Shown piece after piece: positions 17,328 through 26,723 of a DNA stretch of 64,000 nucleotides. A program made the position numbers and the translations under genes. Under the pieces are notes generated by a model. It saw only the letters and a list, made by a program, of their open reading frames with translations, ran no database searches and was not told the origin of the DNA. The stretch is taken from contig NZ_CP135076.1 in the NCBI RefSeq assembly GCF_032229225.1, positions 1,593,001 to 1,657,000 of the forward strand. Reading direction: 5' to 3'. Position 1 is the first letter of the stretch, and every line of letters starts with the position of its first letter. This stretch comes from Stakelama saccharophila (GTDB lineage: Bacteria > Pseudomonadota > Alphaproteobacteria > Sphingomonadales > Sphingomonadaceae).

Positions 17328-20252
17328 ATGATGGCGATCAAGCTGTGCGCGCTCGGATCCGCGTCGGTGCTGGCGATGACTATGGTCGCGGCGCCGGTTC
17401 ACGCTCAGGCTGTCGAGGCCGGGCAACAAACCAACCCGCAGCCAATACCCGAGTCGATGCCGGCCGACCGGCAGGACGATCAGGAAAGCGAGACATCGGT
17501 TCCCAACGAGATCGTCGTGACCGGCGTGCGTGCTTCGCTGGTCAGGGCGCTGGAGGTGAAGCGGCAGGCGACGCAGGTAGTAGAGTCCGTGGTGGCCGAA
17601 GACATCGGCAAGCTGCCTGACAACAACGTGGTCGAGGCGCTGCAACGGATAACCGGCATCCAGGTGACGGACCGGGCGAGCGACGAGGCCAACACGATCA
17701 CCATTCGCGGCCTGCCGGACATCACCACCACGCTCAACGGTCGCATGGTGTTCACCGCATCGGGCCGGCAACTGGCGCTGGCAGACGTGCCCGCCACGCT
17801 GGTGGGCAGGATCGACGTCTATAAGACGCGCGGGGCCGATCAATTGCCCACCGGCCTTGCCGGGCAGATCGACATCCGCACGCGGCGGCCGTTCGATTTC
17901 GACGGGTTCGCGCTGTCCGGCTATGCCCGCGGCATCTATAGCGAGCAGGCGGACGAGGTGAATCCGCATCTCAGCGCGCTGGTCAGCGATCGCTGGGAAA
18001 CGGGGATCGGCGACATCGGCGTGCTGGTGAATGCGAGCTATGCCCGCACGCGCTATCGCGACCAGGTGCTTACGGCAGGCGCGCTCGTGCCGTTCGCGTC
18101 GGCGACCAATCCGCCGCCGGGAAGCGGGGCCGCCAATAGCTGCGATCCTTCGAACCCGAATGGCTGGATTCCGCTGGAGCGCATCCAACCCACCGATTGC
18201 CGCGCCCCCGGCCAGCAGATCTGGGTTCCGGGGCTGCAGACCGGGCTTCCCTATGCCGAAGGGTCGACCTTCACCATCAACGGCGAGGAGGTGCCCTACC
18301 TCCTGTCGCGTGACGCGGTGTTCCAGTCGGACCTGCACGGTGAACGGGAACGGCCCGCGGTCAACGCCATGGTGCAGTGGGCGCCCGACGAAGCCTCCAC
18401 CTATAGCTTCGAGTTCTTCTGGAACGGATTCCGCAGCACGACCTTCAACAGCCTGCTGTTCAACTTCGTCGATTATGCCGGCGGCGTGCAGGACGATCCT
18501 GCGGGATCGATCACGACCTATGACGGCACCAATATCGTTCATTCACGCCATGTGAATTTTCCGTACAACTTCACGAGCGGCGACCTGACCAAGTCCTCGA
18601 CCGACAGCTATGTCTATGCCCTGAACGGCGATTGGGACCTGGGGCAGCTTCACCTGACGGCGGACGCTTCGTACCAGACGAGCACGTTCGAATCGCGGTT
18701 CATCGCGCTCCGCACCAACCGCGTGCCGGCGTCGATCGACGTCAACTTCAATGCCGGCGGCGGGCTGCCGTCCTTCCATTACGGCGATGACAGCCTGGCG
18801 ACCGATCCGTCGCAGTGGCAACTCGGGGAGTTCTACGACAACGCCAATCGCAACAAGGGTGATGCGATCACCTTTACCGCCGATGGCGATTATGAATTTT
18901 CCGAGGGCATCTTCAAGAAGTTGAGTTTCGGCCTGCGCTATGATGATCGCGGGGCGTCGGAGGCGCAGCGGACGCAGGATGCGCCGGTGCTGAACCAGCC
19001 GTTCGATCAGCTCGATTCCGGCTTCTTCTACACCAACAGCGGCTATTATGACGGTCGGGCCGACGTGCCGACGAGCTGGGTGGTGCCCAATGGATATTAT
19101 CTGCTCGATCATGCCGACGAGATCCGGCAGCTCTATCAGAACAGCGTCGATCCCGGCATCCAGACCAGCGACCAGCTCGCGCTGCGGCGCACCTTCAACG
19201 TCGACGAGATCACCATGGCGGCCTATGTGCAGGGAGATTTCGAGACCCGCATCTTCGATCGGCCCCTGCGCCTGCAGGTGGGCGCGCGCTATGTCGACGT
19301 GGATACCGATCTGACCTTCACCGACCTGCTGACGGGCACGACCACACGCGATTCCAAGGCGGCGGCGAGCATGCTGCCCAGCGTCACCGTGATGTACGAC
19401 ATCACCGACGACCTGCGGATGCGGTTCAACTTCGGCAAGACGCTGCGCCGGCCGAACTTCGTCGACCTGAACCCGAACTATACGCTGACGGGGGACCTTA
19501 CCAATGTCGGCTATGGCAGCGGCACGGGCGGCAATCCGGACCTGAACCCGACCAAGGCGACCAATTACGACCTGTCGCTCGAATGGTATTTCGAAAACGA
19601 CAGCGCCCTTTACGGCACGCTGTTCCGCCGCGAGGTCGACGGGCTGGTCGTGCCGCTGCGGCAGTTCGTCACCATTCCGGGAAGCGATCTGAACACCGAC
19701 AATTTCATCATCACGCGGCCGGCCAATGCCTCTGACGGCGTGCTGAAGGGGGCCGAACTGGGCTTCGTCTATTTCCCCGATTTCCTGCCGGGAATCCTGG
19801 ACGGCCTGGGCGCGCAGGGCAGTCTGACGCTGCTGGATTCGAAACAGAACATCCCGATCACCGACAATGAAGGCAATGTCGTGGACGAACGGGAGACAGG
19901 GTTCTTCGGCGTGTCGGACACCTCCTACAACATCACCGGCATCTATGAACACGGCCCCGTCGGCGTCCGGCTGTCCTATGTCTGGCGCAAGAACTTCCTC
20001 GCCAATAACGAGGCGTCGCTCTTCGCCAATCCGATCGGCGTGTGGCGGCGGCCGGAAAGCAGCCTGGACTTCCAGTTCAACTACGACATCACCGACCGGC
20101 TGGCGCTGTCGTTCGACGCGACCAACCTGACCAACGAACTGAGCCAGGCCTATTACCGGTTCGGCGACGCGGGCGGGCCGGACATGTTCAATCTGGGCAA
20201 TACCATCATCGACCGGACCTTCGCGCTCGGTGTCCGGTATTCGCTGGACTAG
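17328..20252 (+). CDS. TonB-dependent receptor (arabino-oligosaccharide uptake, inferred)
   Basis: 974 residues. Starts at ATG 17328 after GGAGGGGAGAA. The signal peptide ends near APVHAQA (27). A linker leads to the TonB-box-like/plug start NEIVVTGVRASL (60-71), then the plug motif EDIGKLPDNNVVEALQRITG and IRGLPDITTTLNGR. The remainder is a 22-strand barrel ending in an aromatic-rich strand (FALGVRYSLD). This is the Caulobacter/Sphingomonas receptor class that imports glycans. The neighbouring GH43, permease and arabinose genes suggest arabinan fragments as ligand. It is probably co-transcribed with the GH43 gene immediately downstream. Confidence 0.93.
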   Translation: MMAIKLCALGSASVLAMTMVAAPVHAQAVEAGQQTNPQPIPESMPADRQDDQESETSVPNEIVVTGVRASLVRALEVKRQATQVVESVVAEDIGKLPDNNVVEALQRITGIQVTDRASDEANTITIRGLPDITTTLNGRMVFTASGRQLALADVPATLVGRIDVYKTRGADQLPTGLAGQIDIRTRRPFDFDGFALSGYARGIYSEQADEVNPHLSALVSDRWETGIGDIGVLVNASYARTRYRDQVLTAGALVPFASATNPPPGSGAANSCDPSNPNGWIPLERIQPTDCRAPGQQIWVPGLQTGLPYAEGSTFTINGEEVPYLLSRDAVFQSDLHGERERPAVNAMVQWAPDEASTYSFEFFWNGFRSTTFNSLLFNFVDYAGGVQDDPAGSITTYDGTNIVHSRHVNFPYNFTSGDLTKSSTDSYVYALNGDWDLGQLHLTADASYQTSTFESRFIALRTNRVPASIDVNFNAGGGLPSFHYGDDSLATDPSQWQLGEFYDNANRNKGDAITFTADGDYEFSEGIFKKLSFGLRYDDRGASEAQRTQDAPVLNQPFDQLDSGFFYTNSGYYDGRADVPTSWVVPNGYYLLDHADEIRQLYQNSVDPGIQTSDQLALRRTFNVDEITMAAYVQGDFETRIFDRPLRLQVGARYVDVDTDLTFTDLLTGTTTRDSKAAASMLPSVTVMYDITDDLRMRFNFGKTLRRPNFVDLNPNYTLTGDLTNVGYGSGTGGNPDLNPTKATNYDLSLEWYFENDSALYGTLFRREVDGLVVPLRQFVTIPGSDLNTDNFIITRPANASDGVLKGAELGFVYFPDFLPGILDGLGAQGSLTLLDSKQNIPITDNEGNVVDERETGFFGVSDTSYNITGIYEHGPVGVRLSYVWRKNFLANNEASLFANPIGVWRRPESSLDFQFNYDITDRLALSFDATNLTNELSQAYYRFGDAGGPDMFNLGNTIIDRTFALGVRYSLD

Positions 20253-20254
20253 GC

Positions 20255-21376
20255 GTGGGCACCGCATGCCGCTCTTTCGTCCGTGGCCATGATGTTTGGA
20301 GGTGGCGAGCGGCGGCCGGTCCGCTGATCGCCGCCGCCATGCTGCTGAGCGGGTGCGGCGGTAACAATGGCGGCATAGGCGGGGTCGTCTCGCCGTCGCC
20401 CGCTCCTTCGCCCACACCCCCGCCGATCGCGACGCCTGCGCCTGCGCCGGAGGCGTTGACGCTTTCCGGCGATACGGCGCCGGTTCACGATCCCTCGATC
20501 CTCGCCGGCGATGGCGGATATTATCTGTTCACCACCGGCAATCGGGACGATCCCGAGGGGTTGCTGGCGGTGCGGACCTCACCCGATCTGCGGCACTGGA
20601 CCTATCGCGGTGCCGTGTTCGAGGCCATTCCGGCCTGGGCGCACGCCGCGGTGCCGGGAACCCATGGCATCTGGGCGCCCGACATTTCCCGGCGGAACGG
20701 CGAATACCGTCTTTATTATTCGGTTTCGACGTTCGGCAAGAACCGCTCGGCAATCGGGCTCGCGACCCGATCGACACTGACGCCGTCGGACGCGGCGGAG
20801 GGGTGGCGCGACCGCGGCGAGGTGATCGCGTCGCACGAAGGCGACGACTTCAACGCCATCGATCCGAATGTGTTCGAGGATGCAAACGATCGCCAGTGGC
20901 TGGTCTTCGGCAGCTTCTGGTCGGGGATCAAGATGGTTCGGCTCGATCCGGCCACAGGCAAGCGCCTGGCGGCGGAACCCGTGCGCTCGCTCGCCCGGCG
21001 ACCGCAGGCCGGTGCGATCGAGGCGCCTTATGTGATCCGCCACGGGGACCATTATTATCTGTTCGCCTCGTTCGATTATTGCTGTCGCGGCGCGGACAGC
21101 AGCTATTACACCGTCGTCGGGCGGTCCGCCGAGCCGACGGGGCCGTATGTCGACCGGGACGGAACCCCGATGCTGCAGGGCGGGGGAACGATCGTCCTCA
21201 CATCTGGACAGGCTGAGGGCAGCCGCTATGTCGGGCGGGGTCACGTCGCCATAGTGCGGGGTGACGACGGCGATTATATTACTTATCACGCCTATGATAC
21301 GCAGCGGAACGGCCTTCCCACGCTTCGCATTCGCCCGATCGAATGGACGACGGACGGGTGGCCGATTGCGCGATAG
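20255..21376 (+). CDS. GH43 endo-arabinanase-like lipoprotein (start uncertain)
   Basis: Five-bladed beta-propeller of GH43. The expected acids are seen: Asp in PVHDPSIL, Asp in NAIDPNVFED, Glu in GAIEAPYV. GTHGIWAPDISRRNGEYRLYYSVS and the end GLPTLRIRPIEWTTDGWP match arabinan endo-1,5-alpha-L-arabinosidases. A lipobox MLLSGC follows the hydrophobic AAAGPLIAAA, then a Pro/Ser-rich spacer, so the enzyme is a surface or periplasmic lipoprotein. No ATG precedes the signal in frame. GTG 20255, three bases after the receptor stop, is the best canonical start (373 residues). A GGAGG at 20297 serves no in-frame start, so a small indel near the start is possible. Confidence 0.8.
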   Translation: MGTACRSFVRGHDVWRWRAAAGPLIAAAMLLSGCGGNNGGIGGVVSPSPAPSPTPPPIATPAPAPEALTLSGDTAPVHDPSILAGDGGYYLFTTGNRDDPEGLLAVRTSPDLRHWTYRGAVFEAIPAWAHAAVPGTHGIWAPDISRRNGEYRLYYSVSTFGKNRSAIGLATRSTLTPSDAAEGWRDRGEVIASHEGDDFNAIDPNVFEDANDRQWLVFGSFWSGIKMVRLDPATGKRLAAEPVRSLARRPQAGAIEAPYVIRHGDHYYLFASFDYCCRGADSSYYTVVGRSAEPTGPYVDRDGTPMLQGGGTIVLTSGQAEGSRYVGRGHVAIVRGDDGDYITYHAYDTQRNGLPTLRIRPIEWTTDGWPIAR

Positions 21377-21404
21377 AAGAATAACGGGTCACCAGGAGTA
21401 GTCG

Positions 21405-22727
21405 ATGGTAGCAGGCGTTTCCAGTTCTCCGTCCGGCGCGGCACGTCCGCGCAAGACCTATACCGCCGCGCTGGCGGTACTCGCCTCGCTGTTCTTCATG
21501 TGGGGCTTCATCACGGTCCTGAACGACATCCTGATTCCGCACCTGAAGATCGTCTTCGATCTGAACTATACGCAGGCATTGCTGGTGCAGTTCGTCTGGT
21601 TCATCGCCTATTTCGTGATGTCGATTCCGTCGGCGAAGCTGCTCGAACGCGCCGGGTACAAATGGTCGATCGTCATCGGCCTGGCGATCATGGCCGTGGG
21701 TGCGCTGGGGTTTCTTCCGGCGTCGCAATTCGTCTCCTACGCCTTTTTCCTGACGGCGTTGTTCGTTCTGGCATCGGGCATCACGCTGCTGCAGGTCGCG
21801 GCGAACCCTTACGTGTCCGTACTGGGGCCGCCGGAAACCTCTTCTTCGCGGCTGAACCTGGTGCAGGCGATGAATTCGGCGGGAACGTGGGTCGCGCCGA
21901 TCTTCGGCAGCCTGCTCATCCTGGGGCGCAGCAGCTCCGGCTCGGTCGAGGGCGGCGACGCGGTCGCGACGAAGCTGACGGCGGCGCAGAAGCTCGCCGA
22001 CGCGCAGTCGGTTCAGCTTCCCTATATCGGCATCGTCATCGTGCTGGTGCTGCTCGCGGTCGTGTTCGCGTTGATCAAGCTGCCCGACCTGGGCGGCGAG
22101 ACGCGCCGCGTCGCACGCGAGGAGCGCCGGAAGCACAGCCTGTGGAAGCACCGCAACCTCGTCTTCGGCATTCCCGCGATCTTTATCTACCTGATCGCGG
22201 AAATCGGGGTCGGCAGCCTGCTGATCAGCTTCATCACCCGTCCCGATATCGGTGCGCTGACGCCGGAGGATGCCGGCTTCTATCTGACGCTGCTGTGGGG
22301 CGGGATGATGGTCGGCCGCTTCGCCGGCAGCTTCATGATGCGCTTCATCCGCGCCGAAATGATGCTTGCGGGCGCTGCGGTCGGGGCGTTCGCGCTGCTG
22401 ATGATCGTGATCTTCGGCACGGGCCACCTGTCGATGTGGGCGCTGGTGCTCGTCGGGCTGTTCCACTCGATCATGTTTCCGACGATCTTCACCTTGGGCA
22501 TTCGCGGCTTGGGACCGCTGACCGAGGAAGGCTCCGGATTGCTGATCATGGCGATCGCCGGCGGTGCGCTGGCTACCGGGCAGGGCTGGATCGCGGATCA
22601 TTACGGGCTGCAATGGTCGTTCCTGCTGCCGGCGGTGTGCGAGCTGTACGTGCTGTTCTACGCATTGTGGGGCAGCCGGCCGACCGCGGCGCTGCCTGAA
22701 GAGACGCTCGCCGCCGAAGCGGAATGA
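21405..22727 (+). CDS. FucP-like MFS sugar permease
   Basis: 440 residues, about 12 membrane helices. Start ATG 21405 follows ACCAGGAG. Family features of the fucose/glucose-galactose H+ symporter group: FFMWGFITVLNDILIPHLK (helix 1), LVQFVWFIAYFVMSIPSAKLLERAGYK, VAANPYVSVLGPPETSSSRLNLVQAMNSAGT, and FHSIMFPTIFTLGIRGLG near the end. It likely moves L-arabinose, or L-fucose or D-galactose, across the inner membrane. It lies 28 bp after the GH43 gene, completing a receptor-hydrolase-permease set. Confidence 0.87.
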   Translation: MVAGVSSSPSGAARPRKTYTAALAVLASLFFMWGFITVLNDILIPHLKIVFDLNYTQALLVQFVWFIAYFVMSIPSAKLLERAGYKWSIVIGLAIMAVGALGFLPASQFVSYAFFLTALFVLASGITLLQVAANPYVSVLGPPETSSSRLNLVQAMNSAGTWVAPIFGSLLILGRSSSGSVEGGDAVATKLTAAQKLADAQSVQLPYIGIVIVLVLLAVVFALIKLPDLGGETRRVAREERRKHSLWKHRNLVFGIPAIFIYLIAEIGVGSLLISFITRPDIGALTPEDAGFYLTLLWGGMMVGRFAGSFMMRFIRAEMMLAGAAVGAFALLMIVIFGTGHLSMWALVLVGLFHSIMFPTIFTLGIRGLGPLTEEGSGLLIMAIAGGALATGQGWIADHYGLQWSFLLPAVCELYVLFYALWGSRPTAALPEETLAAEAE

Positions 22728-22794
22728 GCTCACCGTTTGCGCCGGGTTTGCGGAAGCGCTGCTCTTTCCTTCGACCGTGAGGAGAAGAACGGCT

Positions 22795-22901
22795 CTTCGA
22801 CAAGCTCAGGGCGGACGGAGGATTTGTGCAATTCGAGCGACAATTCCGAGAGCGGAAGATCGATTCGAGCGCCGCCTCCGTTTGTGCTGAGCTTGTCGAA
22901 G
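22795..22901. repeat. Inverted repeat pair, CTTCGACAAGCTCAG
   Basis: CTTCGACAAGCTCAG (22795-22809) and its exact complement CTGAGCTTGTCGAAG (22887-22901) lie in the convergent gap between the permease and the GntR gene. They belong to the same loosely related palindrome class as the REPIN doublets. The 235-bp gap shows no gene. Confidence 0.6.
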
Positions 22902-22962
22902 CACTGTTCTTCTTCGGCCTGTGCGAGAACCGTAGCCGCTCGTGCTCGCTGCGGTAACCGAA

Positions 22963-23724
22963 TCAGGCCCGCGCTTTGGGGGCCAGCGAGCGTTCGGTGT
23001 CGAGGAAGGCGAGGTCGACTAGGTCCGACATGGCGCGGTGCGCCGCGCCGGCATTGCGGGCGGCGACCGCATCGAACACGCGGGCATGGTCGGGAACGGG
23101 ATCGCGCCTGAGCGGCATGTTGCGCTGCTTGAAGATGGTGGTCCAGGCGACCGCCGCGCCGACGCCGCTGGTCAGGGTGACGAGGAACGGGTTGCCCGAT
23201 GCACCGAGCAGGGCGGCATGAAAATCCTGGTCGGCGGTGCGACCTTCCTCCGACGCCAGTGTGTGCTTGCCCATCCGCTCCAGCGCGTCCCTCATCCGTT
23301 CCACATGCGCATCTGTGCGGCGCTGGGCGGCCAGCGCCGCCGCTTCGGGCTCGACGATCTTGCGCAGCTCGAACAGGCTGGCGAGCAGGTCGTCTTCGGG
23401 TTCGAACTCGAAAATCCAGGACAGCACGTCGGGATCGAGCAGGTGCCAGTTGGTCCGCTCGCTTACCCGGGTGCCCGTTTTGGGACGGGATTCGACCAAC
23501 CCCTTGGCCGAGAGCATGCGCAACGCCTCGCGATAGGCGGTGCGCGAGACATTGAGCCGATCGCTCGCCTCCACCTCGCCATTCAGCGTTTCGCCCGGCC
23601 GGTATTTGCCGGTGACGATCATGATGCCGAGATCGCGCGCGATGGTGCCGTGGATGCGCAGCGCCTTGCCGCGCCCGGCCGGCACCGGCTCCGTGCTCCT
23701 CTTGCGTCTGTCCCTGGCCGTCAT
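22963..23724 (-). CDS. GntR family (FCD subgroup) transcription regulator
   Basis: 253 residues from ATG 23724, preceded by CGGAGG with a short spacer; GTG 23757 would add 11 residues. The winged helix occupies about 20-90 (RLNVSRTAYREALRMLSAKGLVESRPKTGTRV). The FCD ligand domain has FELRKIVEPEAAALAAQRR, DQDFHAALLGASGN and the metal-contact-like DHARVFDAVAARN. Such proteins sense sugar acids or keto acids. It is the last gene of the ABC importer/GH51 operon, so it probably controls the arabinose locus through the repeated TTTGTCTGA motif. Target and ligand are inferred. Confidence 0.88.
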   Translation of the reverse strand: MTARDRRKRSTEPVPAGRGKALRIHGTIARDLGIMIVTGKYRPGETLNGEVEASDRLNVSRTAYREALRMLSAKGLVESRPKTGTRVSERTNWHLLDPDVLSWIFEFEPEDDLLASLFELRKIVEPEAAALAAQRRTDAHVERMRDALERMGKHTLASEEGRTADQDFHAALLGASGNPFLVTLTSGVGAAVAWTTIFKQRNMPLRRDPVPDHARVFDAVAARNAGAAHRAMSDLVDLAFLDTERSLAPKARA

Positions 23725-23770
23725 ATCCTCCGTTGTATCGCGCGTGGTTGGTTTCACAACCGATACCGGT

Positions 23771-25279
23771 TCAGGCCGGCATCGTCACGAACATGTTCCA
23801 GGACAGCGGCTTGAGCGTCGCGGAGAGCGTACCGTTGGCGAGTTCGACTGCCGGGTGATCGGCGGGCGCCACCGTGTCGGGCGCGTCCTTCGAGTTGATC
23901 GCCTTCAGGTCGGCGTGGTGCAGTTGCTGTGCGGTTTCGATGCGGCGGTCGCCCATGCCGCGCAATTCGACGGTCAGATCCATCGCCGCGTCGGTGCTGC
24001 GGTTGAGCGCGAAGACGGTGACGCGGCCCGTGTCGGGGTCGTCGATCACCGAGCTGACGAGCAGCGGCGCCGCCTTCTGCTTGCCCGCGGCGAAGGTGTC
24101 GGTCGTGACTTTCGTGCGCAAGGCGTTGCCGCGGCCGTAGCGCGCGGCCTGGGCGAAGGGATGGAAGATCGTCTGTCGCCACGCCGGGCCGCCGGTCTCC
24201 GTCATGATCGGGCCGATGACGTTGACGAGTTGCGCCAGGCACGCGGCCTTCACCCGATCGGAATGGTTGATCATCGTGAGCAGCGCGCCGCCGATGACGA
24301 GCGCATCCTCGAAATTGTAGATCTCCTCGAGCAGATGCGGCGCCTGCGGCCAGCCGACCCCGCGCAGTTGTTCGCCCGAGCGTGCGCGATACCAGACATT
24401 CCATTCATCGAGCGACAACATGATGCGCTTGTCGGATCGGCGCTTGGCGGCCACCGCGTCGGCGATGCCCGCGACCTCGACGATGAAGCTTTCGAGATCG
24501 TCGATGACGGTGAGAAAGCGGTCGACCTCGTCCTCCTGATTTTCGAAATACTGGTGGAGCGAGATATAGTCGACATGCTCGAAACAATGGTCGAGCACGG
24601 TATATTCCCATGCGCCGAAGGTCGGCATGTCGCGGAAGGACGAGCCGCACACCGCGAGCTTCAGCCCGTCCTTGGTCCAGCGCATCATCTTTGCCGTTTC
24701 GGTGGCGATGCGGCCATATTCCTCGGCCGTCTTCGCGCAGGTCTGCCAGGGGCCGTCCATTTCGTTGCCGAGGCACCAGAAGGCGATGTCGTGCGGCTGT
24801 TCATAGCCGTGGCGCTTGCGCAGGTCGGAATAATGCGTGCCGCCGGGATGGCAGCAATATTCGAGGAAGTTCTGCGCCTCCGCCGGCCCGCGCGTGCCGA
24901 GATTGACGGCGAACATCGGCTCTACGTCCGCTTGCCGGCACCAGTCCATGAACTCGTTGGTGCCGAACTGGTTGGTTTCGGTCGAACCCCAGGCGAGATC
25001 GAGGCGGATGGGGCGCTCGTCCTTCGGCCCGACGCCGTCTTCCCAATCATAGCCCGAGACGAAATTGCCGCCGGGGTAGCGCACGATCGATACGCCGAGT
25101 TCGCGCGTGAGGTCGAGCACGTCGCGGCGGAAACCGTGTTCGTCCGCGCTCGGATGCCCCGGCTCGTAGATGCCGCCATAGACGCAGCGGCCGAGATGCT
25201 CGACGAAGCTGCCGTAGATGTGCCGGTTGACGGGGGCGATCACGAAGTCGCGGTCGGCGATGATGTGCGATTTGGCCAT
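23771..25279 (-). CDS. GH51 alpha-L-arabinofuranosidase, cytoplasmic
   Basis: 502 residues from ATG 25277-25279 (AGAGGACCCCA upstream). There is no signal peptide, so it acts inside the cell. Acid/base Glu173 in CLGNEMDGPW and nucleophile Glu292 in SLDEWNVWY are in place. HIYGSFVEHLGRCVYGGIYEPG and YPGGNFVSGYDWEDGVGP are the classic N-terminal GH51 signature. It would cut arabino-oligosaccharides delivered by the ABC importer encoded by the same operon. The gene lies 17 bp after the binding protein and 46 bp before the regulator start. Confidence 0.93.
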   Translation of the reverse strand: MAKSHIIADRDFVIAPVNRHIYGSFVEHLGRCVYGGIYEPGHPSADEHGFRRDVLDLTRELGVSIVRYPGGNFVSGYDWEDGVGPKDERPIRLDLAWGSTETNQFGTNEFMDWCRQADVEPMFAVNLGTRGPAEAQNFLEYCCHPGGTHYSDLRKRHGYEQPHDIAFWCLGNEMDGPWQTCAKTAEEYGRIATETAKMMRWTKDGLKLAVCGSSFRDMPTFGAWEYTVLDHCFEHVDYISLHQYFENQEDEVDRFLTVIDDLESFIVEVAGIADAVAAKRRSDKRIMLSLDEWNVWYRARSGEQLRGVGWPQAPHLLEEIYNFEDALVIGGALLTMINHSDRVKAACLAQLVNVIGPIMTETGGPAWRQTIFHPFAQAARYGRGNALRTKVTTDTFAAGKQKAAPLLVSSVIDDPDTGRVTVFALNRSTDAAMDLTVELRGMGDRRIETAQQLHHADLKAINSKDAPDTVAPADHPAVELANGTLSATLKPLSWNMFVTMPA

Positions 25280-25296
25280 TGGGGTCCTCTTGAGCG

Positions 25297-26625
25297 TCAG
25301 ATGTGCTGAAGAACGGCGTTCACGCGCCGCTCCATGTCGGTGAGCGCCTGGTCGACGGACTTGGCGCCGGTGATGGCTGCGCCGGCTTCCTGACCGACGA
25401 TGGTCTCGATCGGGAATTGGCGGCGGATCTGCTTGGGCAGCGGCGTGGCCGTCTCGGTCAGCCGCGCAAGGTCTTCGCGGTGCGGCAGCGCCTGCCACGC
25501 ATCGGCCTCGACCACCCGGGAAAAAGCGGGCAGGTGGCCGGTGCGCGACCAGTCGATGTCGTGAGCGGCGAAGAACTTCAGGAATTTGCGCGCGGCCTGT
25601 CGCTCGGCGGGCGTGCGGTCGGGATCGTGCGGCATCACCCAGTTGTGGCCGTCGGCGAAGGTTACGTCCTTGGCGAAGATGGCGGGGTAGGGGACGACCG
25701 CATAGCCGTTCGACAGCGGCCGATCGGGCTTGCGCGATGCGGTGTCGAAATCCTGCACCATCCAGGTGCCGACGAGGAACACACCGCCGGCGCCGTTCAG
25801 AAAGCCCGATACGGCCGAGGAATAGTCCATGTTCCGCGTCATCAGCCCGCGGCGGTAGAGCGTGCGGAACAGCTCGAGCGCGCGGCGGGCCTCGGGCGTC
25901 TGGAAATTGGCGTGGCGCGGGCCGGTGTAGACCCGGCCGCCCTGCTGCATCACCATGGTATAGAAGTTGCGGGTGAAGCTGGCATATTCGTTGGCGGTCG
26001 GGGCGACGAAATAGGGCTTGCCGGTGCGGCGCCCGAACTGCTCGGCCTGCGCCAGAAGCGCGTCCGGCGAATGGGGCAGGACGGGCCTGCCGTTTTCCAC
26101 CAGCCCGGCCTTGCGGAACAGGTTCATGTTGATGTGCCACAGCGTCGCCCAGCTATCGAGCGGCATACCCCAGACCCTGCCGTTGATGGTCACGGCGCGG
26201 CGGGCCGCGGGGGTGAACTGGTCGGGCGTGATGCCGATCGCGGCAAGGTCCGGCCCCAGCGGATCGAGCAGGCCGCGCGCCTGATAATCGGCGATCACCG
26301 ATCCGTGCATGGTGACGAGGTCGGGCGCGTCGTTGGCGGCAAGCTGTGCCGTCAACTGGTCGTAGCCGGGCCAGAAGACGACATTCTGCTTCACCTCGAT
26401 ATCGGGATTGGCCTTTTCGAAGGCGTTGATGATCGAGGTCATGATGCCGCATTCGCCCTCGGCCGAGGCGATATCGGTATTCGCGCCGTATTCGGCCTCG
26501 CACGACCCGAAGAAGCGCTGAATGACGAGCGTGGTCCGGCCCTCGTCCTTTGCGGAACCACATGCCGCGAGGGTGAGGGCCAGAACCAGCGCGAACCAGG
26601 TTCGGATGGGCGCGGTCGCCCTCAT
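25297..26625 (-). CDS. ABC sugar importer, solute-binding lipoprotein
   Basis: 442 residues from ATG 26623-26625. The signal MRATAPIRTWFALVLALTLAAC has its lipobox Cys at 22. The body is a family-1 extracellular solute-binding protein (FWPGYDQLTAQLAANDAPDLV, TINGRVWGMPLDSWATLWHINMNLF, GVFLVGTWMVQDFD). Two unusual cysteines occur near the mature N-terminus (FGSCEAEYG, EGECGIM). It probably binds arabino-oligosaccharides. It is separated from the permease genes by a strong hairpin (26641-26679), a layout often used to raise binding-protein expression. Confidence 0.9.
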   Translation of the reverse strand: MRATAPIRTWFALVLALTLAACGSAKDEGRTTLVIQRFFGSCEAEYGANTDIASAEGECGIMTSIINAFEKANPDIEVKQNVVFWPGYDQLTAQLAANDAPDLVTMHGSVIADYQARGLLDPLGPDLAAIGITPDQFTPAARRAVTINGRVWGMPLDSWATLWHINMNLFRKAGLVENGRPVLPHSPDALLAQAEQFGRRTGKPYFVAPTANEYASFTRNFYTMVMQQGGRVYTGPRHANFQTPEARRALELFRTLYRRGLMTRNMDYSSAVSGFLNGAGGVFLVGTWMVQDFDTASRKPDRPLSNGYAVVPYPAIFAKDVTFADGHNWVMPHDPDRTPAERQAARKFLKFFAAHDIDWSRTGHLPAFSRVVEADAWQALPHREDLARLTETATPLPKQIRRQFPIETIVGQEAGAAITGAKSVDQALTDMERRVNAVLQHI

Positions 26626-26640
26626 CCTTCCGCGCCTTCG

Positions 26641-26679
26641 GCGCTCCCTCCCTCTCCCATCGGGAGAGGGAGGGAGCGC
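26641..26679. repeat. 18-bp perfect hairpin inside the ABC operon
   Basis: GCGCTCCCTCCCTCTCCC and GGGAGAGGGAGGGAGCGC enclose a 3-base loop (ATC), between the MalG-type permease and the binding-protein gene. There is no T-run on the transcript strand, so it looks like an mRNA-stability or REP-type element rather than a terminator. Confidence 0.65.
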
Positions 26680-26723
26680 GCGCGCCACGGCGTGGGAAGG
26701 GTGATGGCAAACAACAGATCGTC

